In this document: one piece after another, positions 1-6,224 of the stretch
Layout of the letters: the number at the start of each line of letters is the position of its first letter
Position numbering within the stretch: the first letter of the stretch is position 1
From: Candidatus Gallimonas intestinigallinarum
Lineage (GTDB): Bacteria > Bacillota_A > Clostridia > Christensenellales > Borkfalkiaceae
Direction of reading: 5' to 3'
Assembly (NCBI GenBank): GCA_019116405.1
Contig: DXBS01000012.1
Coordinates: forward strand, 1-11,519
DNA length: 11,519 bases
Notes under the pieces: generated by a model
Seen by the model: only the letters and a program-made list of their open reading frames with translations
What the model was told of the DNA's origin: nothing
Databases searched by the model: none
Translations under genes and position numbers: made by a program

Positions 1-6
1 GCGGAG

Positions 7-41
7 AGCGCAAGGACTATGGCCCTTGCGCTTTTACTTTT
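7..41 (+). terminator. Rho-independent terminator upstream of the recombinase module
   Basis: A 9-bp stem (AGCGCAAGG at 7-15 with CCTTGCGCT at 24-32) encloses an 8-nt loop and is followed by a T-rich tract (TTTTACTTTT). This is a standard intrinsic terminator for a gene that lies left of the window, presumably the last cargo gene of the mobile element. Confidence 0.8.
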
Positions 42-62
42 CTAAAACCACAATTCAATATC

Positions 63-125
63 ATGCCAATCGGCATAAGGGAGATAACGAACATCGGAAA
101 GATGGAACGTGTCTGGCTTATGCCG
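63..125. repeat. Inverted repeats upstream of the recombinase genes
   Basis: CGGCATAAG (71-79) is repeated inverted as CTTATGCCG (117-125), 37 nt apart. ATGCC (63-67) also pairs with GGCAT (72-76) as a tight hairpin. Three related half-sites therefore lie within 63 bp. Possible roles are a site for the recombinase or its directionality factor, or an mRNA leader structure; the role is inferred. A 28-codon open frame (63-149) crosses the area but has no good ribosome binding site and is not called. Confidence 0.45.
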
Positions 126-167
126 GTAGCGAACTGTCTTTCCTATTGAATTATTTGAGGAGGAAAA

Positions 168-290
168 ATGACAGTCGCGGAAAAAAAGAATAAGTTTAAT
201 TTATCGAAAGAAGAGAAAGAATATGAGCAATTTATAAATTCTCTTGTAGACATAATAAGAAAATATGGCATGGAATTTATAAAGGAGTGA
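168..290 (+). CDS. Small 40-aa ORF coupled to the serine recombinase
   Basis: A 40-codon ORF starts at an ATG preceded by a strong GAGGAGG Shine-Dalgarno sequence (157-163). It ends with a TGA at 288-290, four bases before the recombinase ATG. The recombinase ribosome binding site AAGGAG (282-287) lies inside the last codons of this ORF, so the two are probably translationally coupled. The product is very charged and Lys/Glu-rich (K/E-rich residues 5-20), with a hydrophobic-patterned helix over about residues 21-38 (FINSLVDIIRKYGMEFI). It has no cysteines or membrane segment. I do not recognise the family. Its position suggests an accessory factor of the mobile element, for example a recombination directionality or regulatory peptide, but that is inference only. 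Confidence 0.6.
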   Translation: MTVAEKKNKFNLSKEEKEYEQFINSLVDIIRKYGMEFIKE

Positions 291-294
291 ATGT

Positions 295-1965
295 ATGTAC
301 AGAGAAGGAAAAAAATGTATCCTTTATCCAAGAGTAAGTACCGAAATGCAGGTGGATGGTTATAGCCTTGAAGGGCAAAAAACAAGCCTGAAAAAATTTG
401 CCGAAAGGGAAGAAATGCAGATTGTTGGCATCTATGAAGATGCAGGCAAATCTGGTAAATCAATAGAAGGACGTCCGGCATTCAAAAAAATGCTGGCCGA
501 TATAAAAGATGGATTAGAAGTGGATTATATCCTTGTATATAAATTGTCAAGGTTTGGCCGTAATGCAGCAGATATATTAAACTCATTGGAGTTTGTACAA
601 TCTTATGGAGTTAATTTATTGTGCATAGAAGAAGGTATTGATTCTTCTCAGGCAAGCGGAAAACTTCTTATATCAGTTCTATCAGCAGTCGCAGAAATAG
701 AGCGAGAAAATATCCTTGAACAAACGATGAACGGTAGAAGAGAGAAGGCTCGACAAGGTAAATGGAACGGAGGCCCTCCGCCTTACGGGTATTTACTTGA
801 AAATGAGGTCCTTAAAATCGAGCCGAGCGAAGCAGAAATAGTGCGTTTGATCTATGATAAGTTTGTAAATACAGATATGGGATATAATGGAATCGCAAGA
901 TTTCTCAATTTACAGGGGATAAAAAAGCAACGTAGAAAAAAATCAGATATTGAAGAATTTAGCGGACATTTTATTCAAATAGTTTTGGATAATCCAGTAT
1001 ACTGTGGCAAGATTGCTTATGGACGTCGAGTTCGTGAAAAAGTAAAAGGAAAAAAAGATGAATATAGAACTGTTAGAAAACAGGAATTTTCTTTACAGGC
1101 AGGGTTGCATGAAGGAATTGTCAGTGAGGAGATTTGGAATGCTGCCCACGAAAAAAGAATAGCGACAGGAGTGAAGGGCATATCTAAAATTGGGAAAGAA
1201 CGGTCACATCTTCTTACAGGAATTATAAAGTGTCCAAAATGCGGAGCAGGAATGTATGCGAACAAGGTCTGTTGGACAAAGAAAGATGGTACATATAAAG
1301 AGGTCTACTATTATGCTTGTGGACGGAACAAAATGGAAAGGGGGCATCATTGTGACTATAGCTCAAATTTGAAAAAAAGCGATATAGAGCCTCTTATTGT
1401 AGAGATCATTAAGGAACTTGTACAAGATGAAAGTTTCGCTTCAGAAATAAAGAGAAGAATTGGTATAAAAATCGATACAACAAAACTTGAACAGGAGATT
1501 GCCAATTATGAAAATAAGCTGAGAGAAGTGGAATTAAATAAAGCCCATCTGGAAAGAGAAATTGATACTTTGCCAATAGATGTAGCACATAGGGAAAGAA
1601 AACTGCATGATATGAATTTGCGTTTGGACGGATTATATGATATAATAGCCGAAATAGAGGAAAAGATTGAAGATGCAAAATTGAGAAAAAAATCCGTTGA
1701 AGCAGAAACGCTAACAATGGAGAATATTTACAAAATCTTGCATCGATTCGGCGATTTGTATGATCTCATAACCGAGGAGGAGCGGAAGCAACTAATCTCA
1801 CATTTGATTCAGGAAATTCAGATATATCCAGAGGGTGAAAGTGAATGTCCGTTAAAATCAATAAAGTTTAATTTTCCGGTTTATAAAGACGGGAAAGAAG
1901 TGAGGGAGGTTTTTTTGAAATCAGAACATAACGTTGAAACGTTGGTGGTGCTACGCCGGATTTAG
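295..1965 (+). CDS. Large serine recombinase (site-specific integrase of a mobile element)
   Basis: This 556-aa protein has the architecture of large serine recombinases of the TnpX/phage-integrase type, which cut and rejoin DNA at att sites through a phosphoserine intermediate. The N-terminal resolvase domain (about 7-155) has the catalytic Ser15 in YPRVST (11-16) and the arginine-rich active-site motif KLSRFGRN (83-90). A Recombinase domain follows (about 160-290, with GGPPPYGY at 159-166). A zinc beta-ribbon follows at 305-360 with CPKC (313-316), Cys342 and Cys353, and then a coiled coil (about 395-470). ATG 295 is chosen because AAGGAG (282-287) lies 7 nt upstream; an ATG at 291 is out of frame. 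The C-terminus VETLVVLRRI resembles the VETVVLLS-type ending seen in related clostridial recombinases. The gene is A+T-rich, unlike the rest of the window. It probably drives the integration and excision of an element extending left of the window. Length and motifs are complete, so it is probably active. Confidence 0.95.
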   Translation: MYREGKKCILYPRVSTEMQVDGYSLEGQKTSLKKFAEREEMQIVGIYEDAGKSGKSIEGRPAFKKMLADIKDGLEVDYILVYKLSRFGRNAADILNSLEFVQSYGVNLLCIEEGIDSSQASGKLLISVLSAVAEIERENILEQTMNGRREKARQGKWNGGPPPYGYLLENEVLKIEPSEAEIVRLIYDKFVNTDMGYNGIARFLNLQGIKKQRRKKSDIEEFSGHFIQIVLDNPVYCGKIAYGRRVREKVKGKKDEYRTVRKQEFSLQAGLHEGIVSEEIWNAAHEKRIATGVKGISKIGKERSHLLTGIIKCPKCGAGMYANKVCWTKKDGTYKEVYYYACGRNKMERGHHCDYSSNLKKSDIEPLIVEIIKELVQDESFASEIKRRIGIKIDTTKLEQEIANYENKLREVELNKAHLEREIDTLPIDVAHRERKLHDMNLRLDGLYDIIAEIEEKIEDAKLRKKSVEAETLTMENIYKILHRFGDLYDLITEEERKQLISHLIQEIQIYPEGESECPLKSIKFNFPVYKDGKEVREVFLKSEHNVETLVVLRRI

Positions 1966-1979
1966 GGCAAAAATACGCC

Positions 1980-2004
1980 GAAATAGCCGCTTTTGAGCTA
2001 TTTC
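1980..2004. repeat. Short hairpin just 3' of the recombinase gene
   Basis: GAAATAGC (1980-1987) and GCTATTTC (1997-2004) form a perfect 8-bp stem around a 9-nt loop, 15 bp after the recombinase stop codon. No proper T-tract follows, so it is a weak terminator at best. It may be part of the element end or of the interrupted target. Confidence 0.4.
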
Positions 2005-2024
2005 ATCCCCATTTTATCTTCTGT

Positions 2025-3131
2025 GTGGATGAGCACGGCTGCCGCGAAAAAGTGATAAAGCAGTTCCGCACGGTTAGGATAGTTATCGAACTCGATTGTG
2101 GGAACACGTATATTAACTCAATAATATTGCCTATGTTTGAAGCGGGCGGCGGACTTTTTACAAAAAGTCCGCCGCCCGCTTACGTCTTTGATAAAAAATC
2201 AGGAGTTATCAAGAATAGATGTATTAAAAATTTTACAATTGCGGGCGATTCATTTGACTTCAAGGCTCCACAGTGGTGCAATATCTCTATCCGCGGCGGC
2301 GAGATCCTGGGCGTCGCCGGCATTGCGGGCTGCGGACAGCGCGAACTGTGCGAGGCGATCGCGGGGCTGAGAAAGGTGGAGTCGGGCGGGATCTTCCATG
2401 AGGGCGAGAGCATCGTGGGTCTGTCTCCCAAGGCGATCAGCGCCAAGGGCATCGCCATGAGCTTTATCCCGGAGGACCGCCTCGGCATGGGGCTTGCGCC
2501 CTCTATGTCCATCACGGACAATATGATGCTCAAGAATTACGCAAGCCACGGCGCGGGGTTTGTGCCGCGCGCTGTGGAGGAGGGGGACAAGTCCTTCAAG
2601 GCGGGTTGCCGCCGCTCTCTCAACAAAGTCGGCAGCTTTTTCAACCGCCACTGGATGTTCGTCAACCGCAAGACGGCGCGCGCCGAGGCGGAGCGCGTCA
2701 TTGAGGAGCTGGACGTCTCCACGCCGTCCACCGAGACGCCGGTAAGAAGGCTTTCGGGCGGCAACGTGCAGAAAGTGCTTCTGGGGCGCGAGATCCTCAC
2801 GCAGCCCAACGTGCTCATCACGGCGTATCCCGTGCGCGGGCTGGACATCAATTCGTCCTACCTCATTTACGACATCCTCAACCGTCAGAAGAAGGCGGGG
2901 ACGGGCGTGCTGTTCATCGGCGAGGATCTGGACGTCATGCTAGCGCTGTGCGATAAGATCATGGTGCTCTGCCATGGCAGGATGATGGGCGTCGTGCATG
3001 CGGCAAAGACGACCAAGGAGCAGCTCGGCCTGATGATGGCGGGCGCACTCAACCTGATGGAGGAGACGGGCAAGCAAATGGGCGTTGCCAAGGACACGCA
3101 GATCGGGGAGGATGAAACATGGAACGCATAA
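2025..3131 (+). CDS. ABC transporter ATP-binding protein, C-terminal half only (5'-truncated, chimeric N-terminus)
   Basis: From about residue 85 this 368-aa frame is the second ATPase domain of a double-domain importer ATPase of the nucleoside/ribose type (YufO/RbsA-like), which powers import through two permeases. Visible motifs are the degenerate Walker A GIAGCGQREL (99-108), PEDRLGMGLAP (149-159), signature LSGGN (243-247), Walker B VLITAYPVRGLD (263-274) and GEDLDVMLALCDKI (299-312). Family members are usually about 500 aa with two domains; the whole first domain is missing. Residues 1 to about 65 come from A+T-rich junction DNA that includes a long palindrome and do not resemble an ATPase. 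The GTG start at 2025 has no Shine-Dalgarno sequence, so the true status is a gene remnant cut by the neighbouring element. Homology appears to begin somewhere between 2200 and 2290. It overlaps the next permease gene by 13 bp, showing the original operon. The transporter probably does not work unless the missing half is supplied elsewhere. Confidence 0.85.
   Translation: MDEHGCREKVIKQFRTVRIVIELDCGNTYINSIILPMFEAGGGLFTKSPPPAYVFDKKSGVIKNRCIKNFTIAGDSFDFKAPQWCNISIRGGEILGVAGIAGCGQRELCEAIAGLRKVESGGIFHEGESIVGLSPKAISAKGIAMSFIPEDRLGMGLAPSMSITDNMMLKNYASHGAGFVPRAVEEGDKSFKAGCRRSLNKVGSFFNRHWMFVNRKTARAEAERVIEELDVSTPSTETPVRRLSGGNVQKVLLGREILTQPNVLITAYPVRGLDINSSYLIYDILNRQKKAGTGVLFIGEDLDVMLALCDKIMVLCHGRMMGVVHAAKTTKEQLGLMMAGALNLMEETGKQMGVAKDTQIGEDETWNA
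2140..2181. repeat. Near-perfect G+C-rich palindrome, 20-bp arms
   Basis: The left arm (2140-2159, core AGCGGGCGGCGGACTTTTT) is the exact reverse complement of the right arm (2162-2181), with only AC between them. Each arm is a G+C block followed by five T/A bases at the centre, so no U-tract lies outside the stem and it does not look like an ordinary terminator. It stands in otherwise A+T-rich junction DNA, inside the open frame that runs into the ABC ATPase, so that N-terminal frame is unlikely to be native coding sequence. A dispersed palindromic repeat or a recombination scar is likely; the role is inferred. Confidence 0.75.
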
Positions 3132-4417
3132 AAGAACCGCTCATTCATATCACGCGGCGGGATTCCATGCCCCTTTGGAAGAGCCTGCTCATCCGCTTCG
3201 GGGCGATCCTCGTCGCACTTGTCATCAGCGCGATCTTTATTTCGGCCTCCTCAACTTCGTCGCACGGCTTTTTCGACTATTTTGCCTCCCTCTTCTCGGG
3301 TGCGTTCGGCACGGAGCGGCGCATCTGGATTCTGCTTCAGAACACCGCGCTCCTGCTGTGCGTCGCGCTGGCGCTCGTCGTCGCGTTCAGGATGCGCTTC
3401 TGGAACCTCGGCGGTAACGGTCAGGTGCTCATGGGCTGCCTTGCGTGCGCTATGTGCATGTACTATCTGGGCGGCACGCTGCCCGATGCGCTCGTGTGCC
3501 TCATCATGTTTGTCGCAAGCGTCGCGGCAGGCGCGGTCTGGGCGGTCATTCCCGCCGTGTTCAAGGCGTTCTTCAATACCAACGAGTCGCTCTTCACGCT
3601 GATGATGAACTATATCGCGATGTATCTCGTCGCGTTCTTCATCGCGCTCTGGTATCCCAACGGCACGGGCGCCATGCCGCCCCTGACGGACGCAAACCTT
3701 CCCACCTTGGGGGACGGTCAGATGGGCAGGAGCCTTCTGACCATTCTCATCGCCGTCCTCGTCACCGCGCTCATCTTCTGCTACCTGCGCTTCTCCAAAC
3801 ACGGCTATGAGATCGCGGTCGTCGGCGAGAGCCAAAATACCGCGCGCTACGCGGGCATCAATGTCAAAAAGGTCATCATCCGCACGCTTGTGCTGTCGGG
3901 TGCGCTCTGCGGACTGGTCGGTTTCCTGCTCGTCGGTTCGATCAATCACATGGTCAGCACGAACATGGACGGCAACATGGGCTTTACGGGCATCATGGTC
4001 GCATGGATGGGCAAGCTCAATCCGCTCATCATGGCGGGCGTTTCGCTGTTCATCAACTTCCTTTCGCGCGGTATGGCGCAAGTGTGCACCGACTTCGGGT
4101 TCACGAGTGAGGCACTCTCGGATATTGTCGTCGGGCTGATCTATTTCTTCTTCATCGGCTGCGAGTTCTTCATCTCCTATAAAGTGCATTTCAACTCCTC
4201 CAGGCAAAAGGGGCGTGTCGCGCCCGCGTTTTCCATGAACGCCGCGTCGGAGAAGGACGGTGCGCCGCCCGAAGGAACTTTGCCGGAAGGGCAGGCATTG
4301 TCCGACGGAACAGCGCCTGCGGGTGGGGAGCGGCCGCCCGAGGCTCCCGGAGTGCTGCCCAAAGGTGCGCTGGGAGATGTAGCTGCCCCTGAAGAAAACG
4401 AAAAGGAGGAACGGTAA
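3119..4417 (+). CDS. ABC transporter permease (nucleoside/simple-sugar type, BPD_transp_2)
   Basis: This 432-aa integral membrane protein is of the YufP/NupP type, one of two permease subunits forming the channel of a nucleoside or simple-sugar importer. About nine hydrophobic segments are visible, for example at 22-42, 70-90, 104-118, 125-148, 163-180, 205-223, 254-274, 302-314 and 335-355. Family motifs are FWNLGGNGQ (94-102), the loop GESQNTARYAGI (236-247), which is the likely ATPase-contacting region, and FNTNESLFTLMMNYIA (152-167). The ATG has GGGGAGG (3105-3111) 7 nt upstream and overlaps the ATPase gene by 13 bp. Residues 359-432 form an unusual hydrophilic Pro/Glu/Gly-rich tail (PPEG, LPEG, LPKG, ending EENEKEER) that looks disordered and cytoplasmic. 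The substrate cannot be read from sequence; nucleosides are the usual cargo of this family. Confidence 0.9.
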   Translation: MERIKEPLIHITRRDSMPLWKSLLIRFGAILVALVISAIFISASSTSSHGFFDYFASLFSGAFGTERRIWILLQNTALLLCVALALVVAFRMRFWNLGGNGQVLMGCLACAMCMYYLGGTLPDALVCLIMFVASVAAGAVWAVIPAVFKAFFNTNESLFTLMMNYIAMYLVAFFIALWYPNGTGAMPPLTDANLPTLGDGQMGRSLLTILIAVLVTALIFCYLRFSKHGYEIAVVGESQNTARYAGINVKKVIIRTLVLSGALCGLVGFLLVGSINHMVSTNMDGNMGFTGIMVAWMGKLNPLIMAGVSLFINFLSRGMAQVCTDFGFTSEALSDIVVGLIYFFFIGCEFFISYKVHFNSSRQKGRVAPAFSMNAASEKDGAPPEGTLPEGQALSDGTAPAGGERPPEAPGVLPKGALGDVAAPEENEKEER

Positions 4418-5395
4418 ATGGATATCTTTCTTTCCACCGCGATCGAGTTCGGCGTCATCTTCCTGTTCGGCTGCGTGGGTGAGATCCTGACGGAGAAGTC
4501 GGGACACCTCAACCTCGGCATCCCCGGCATCATGTGCATGGGGGCTGCGGGCGGCTGTTTCGGTGCGAAGCTCTATCTGATGCCGACGGAGAATCCGAGC
4601 GGCGTGCTTACGGTGCTCATCGCCATTTTGTTCGCTTTGATCTTTGCGGGCGCGTTGGGGGCTGTTTACGGCTTCCTCACCGTGTCCCTGCGCTCCAATC
4701 AGAACGTCACGGGGCTTGCCTGCACGATCTTCGGCGTCGGGTTCACCTCCTTCTTCCTCAACAACGTCGTTCTGACAGAAGGGGTCAGTACGCAGCTCTC
4801 CTACGCGGGGCTCAACTTCTTCAATGCGCAGATCCCCGGCGCGGAGTCGCTCGGCTGGTTCGGGTCGATCTTCCTGGCACACGGCGTGCTCGTGTATCTG
4901 GCGATCGTCATCGCGGTCGTGGTCGCGCTCATGCTGCGCCGCACCAAGGCGGGGCTGAACCTGCGCGCGATTGGCGAAAATCCCGCCACGGCAGACGCGG
5001 TCGGTATCCGCGTGACGCGCTACAAGTACTTTGCAATTATCGTCGGCGCGGCGATCGCGGGCCTCGGGGGACTGTGCTACGTCATGGACTACATGGGCGG
5101 CATCGTCGGGTCGACGGTCGATCAGACCATCCAGGGCATCGGCTGGCTCTCCATCGCGCTCGTCATCTTTACAATGTGGCGTCCCGCGCTCGCCATTCTC
5201 GGCTCCATCCTGTTCGGCGCACTGTACATCATTTCGTCCCGCATCACGGGCATCTCCTTCGAGCAGATCCAGCTGCTCAACATGATCCCGTTCATCGTGA
5301 CCATCCTCGTGCTCATCGTCACGAGCATCATCGGTCATCGCGAGACGCAGCCGCCCACGAGCCTCGGCCTCTCCTACTTCCGCGAGGACAGATGA
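4418..5395 (+). CDS. ABC transporter permease, second subunit (nucleoside/simple-sugar type)
   Basis: This 325-aa BPD_transp_2 protein of the YufQ/NupQ type pairs with the preceding permease to form the membrane channel. The family-typical N-terminal motif GEILTEKSGHLNLGIPGIM (21-39) and the cytoplasmic ATPase-contact loop NLRAIGENPATADAVGI (181-197) are intact. Hydrophobic segments lie near 7-22, 36-55, 62-90, 98-117, 146-173, 205-222, 241-275 and 288-306. The ATG directly follows the upstream TAA (4415-4417), with AAGGAGGA (4403-4410) as a strong ribosome binding site inside the previous gene's tail codons. Length is normal for the family (about 300-330 aa). It is intact, but the ATPase partner is broken and no solute-binding lipoprotein (BMP family) is present in the window; that gene would be expected upstream of the missing ATPase half. 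Confidence 0.92.
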   Translation: MDIFLSTAIEFGVIFLFGCVGEILTEKSGHLNLGIPGIMCMGAAGGCFGAKLYLMPTENPSGVLTVLIAILFALIFAGALGAVYGFLTVSLRSNQNVTGLACTIFGVGFTSFFLNNVVLTEGVSTQLSYAGLNFFNAQIPGAESLGWFGSIFLAHGVLVYLAIVIAVVVALMLRRTKAGLNLRAIGENPATADAVGIRVTRYKYFAIIVGAAIAGLGGLCYVMDYMGGIVGSTVDQTIQGIGWLSIALVIFTMWRPALAILGSILFGALYIISSRITGISFEQIQLLNMIPFIVTILVLIVTSIIGHRETQPPTSLGLSYFREDR

Positions 5396-5482
5396 CCCCA
5401 CCCAAAATACCGCAAGGCTCTTCTGTTGCGAAGCAACGTAACGCTGCATGAAAAGATATAAGCTCGAAAGGAAAGAGAAGGG

Positions 5483-5773
5483 ATGACCGATCAAAGACAG
5501 CTTCGGGAGAAATATCGGCGGATCTATTCCGTCGTCAAGGCGCAACTGGATGAATTTGACGCTTACGGTCTTTTGGCAGGCGGCTGTCCGGCAGATGAAT
5601 TTGAGCAGGAAGCACAGATGATCGCAGCGCGGCTGCGGCGCGGCATGAGTGTTTCGCAGATCGCGTGCCTCATGGCAGACGTCATGAATGCGCAGTTTGA
5701 ATCGATCTTTTCCCCGGAAGAATTTCTGCCGTTTGCCGCGCAGATCGGGGAGGCATTGCATGAAGATGCTTAA
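5483..5773 (+). CDS. Small DUF1871-like protein of unknown function
   Basis: This 96-aa soluble, acidic, helical protein has no signal or membrane segment. Residues 19-42, especially LDEFDAYGLLAGGCPADEF, match the pattern I know from DUF1871-type proteins (an NEWDP.GLL.GG.P.DEY-like motif followed by an IA..L helix). That assignment is from memory of the pattern and is moderate. The ATG has GGAAAG/AGAAGGG purine runs (5470-5482) immediately upstream. It lies 87 bp after the second permease in the same direction and just before a strong terminator, so it is probably the last gene of the ABC operon. The gap holds only a small GTTGC/GCAAC hairpin (5425-5437). No function can be assigned. Codon use matches the host genes, so it was probably there before the element inserted. 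Confidence 0.8.
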   Translation: MTDQRQLREKYRRIYSVVKAQLDEFDAYGLLAGGCPADEFEQEAQMIAARLRRGMSVSQIACLMADVMNAQFESIFSPEEFLPFAAQIGEALHEDA

Positions 5774-5836
5774 GAGAACAGCGATGCACGGAATGTAGGC
5801 GTAGCCCCAAACTCTCTCACAAAATTGCATACAACA

Positions 5837-5872
5837 TCACCGCGCTCCGTCGGGAGCGCGGTGACTTTTTGT
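5837..5872 (+). terminator. Strong intrinsic terminator of the ABC operon
   Basis: A perfect 12-bp G+C-rich stem (TCACCGCGCTCC at 5837-5848 with GGAGCGCGGTGA at 5853-5864) carries a GTCG tetraloop and is followed by CTTTTTGT. It ends the ABC/DUF1871-like transcription unit. Confidence 0.92.
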
Positions 5873-5936
5873 ATTTAGAAAACCCCCAGATAGTCTGGGG
5901 GTTCAGTAGAGGCTTATGCCGATGAGTAAAAATAAT

Positions 5937-6076
5937 GGCTTCCACTTGGGGGGAAGCTCTGCCGAAGGCGGTGATGAGGGGTTTGTGTTAGAGTATTCAT
6001 AATGGCAGAATTGGGAATGACCCTCATCCGACAGGCTCACACGTTCGCCTGTCACCTTCCCCCCAAGGGGGAAGGC
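5937..6076. repeat. MITE-like imperfect inverted repeat (about 140 bp)
   Basis: The left arm (5937-5981, containing CTTGGGGGGAAG and GATGAGGGG) is matched inverted by the right arm (6021-6076, containing CCCTCATC and CTTCCCCCCAAG). The outer 20 or so bases and the inner GATGAGGG are the best-matched parts. The right arm carries its own hairpins, CCTTCCCCC-CAA-GGGGGAAGG (6055-6075) and GACAGGC/GCCTGTC. Repeats with this GATGAGGG...TTGGGGGGAAGG form are common between genes in gut Clostridia, from memory and unchecked here. It lies wholly inside the hairpin-bounded island, so one element may have inserted into another. Confidence 0.65.
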
Positions 6077-6177
6077 AGAAAGACGACCCGTTTACGGGTA
6101 GCAAGTTACAGACGCGCTGAGTGGCAGGTCGTTCTATGTGCGCGTGGCGCACGGGCTAGTAGTCAAGGGCTATGCCC

Positions 6178-6208
6178 GAAAATGAAGAACCACCAGCTAA
6201 GCTGGTGG
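6178..6208 (-). terminator. Terminator of the AraC-type regulator gene
   Basis: Read on the minus strand, the stem CCACCAGC/GCTGGTGG (6208-6201 with 6197-6190) is followed by TTCTTCATTTTC (6189-6178), which gives a usable intrinsic terminator about 17 bp past the regulator stop codon. The same hairpin is the right boundary of the repeat island. Confidence 0.6.
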
Positions 6209-6224
6209 GTTACTTTTAAATCGA

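Larger units (their letters stand above)
5881..6211. mobile_element. Gene-free island bounded by two similar hairpins; candidate nonautonomous IS200/IS605-like element
   Basis: The roughly 330 bp between the ABC terminator and the regulator gene has no credible gene. The left boundary hairpin AACCCCCAGA-TAG-TCTGGGGGTT (5881-5903) and the right one CCACCAGC-TAA-GCTGGTGG (6190-6208, flanked by AA and GTT) share a common form, CC.CCAG..TA..CTGG.GG. Paired subterminal hairpins of like sequence are a feature of IS200/IS605 single-strand transposons, but no TnpA or TnpB coding sequence is present. Several other hairpins are packed between: GACAGGC/GCCTGTC (6030-6053), ACCCGT/ACGGGT (6086-6099), GTGCGC/GCGCAC (6137-6151) and GGGC/GCCC near 6170. 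The mobile nature is inferred; the hairpins are seen directly. Confidence 0.4.

Noticed and set aside
2140..2181. Palindrome as terminator of the recombinase gene
   Set aside because: The T bases lie at the loop side of the stem and no U-tract follows on either strand.
3119..5395. ABC permeases as the rhamnose uptake system
   Set aside because: The permeases are of the nucleoside-type YufP/YufQ pair, face the rha cluster convergently across a terminator and repeat island, and their ATPase is truncated.
3251..5830. 859-codon open frame on the minus strand
   Set aside because: It lies antisense to both permeases and the small gene. Its translation is a low-complexity run of His, Asp, Glu and Arg, as expected from the mirror of G+C-biased membrane-protein codons. 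No start signal or domain was found.
5881..6211. CRISPR array in the repeat-rich island
   Set aside because: The repeats are inverted hairpins of different sequence, not regularly spaced direct repeats with unique spacers, and no cas genes are near.
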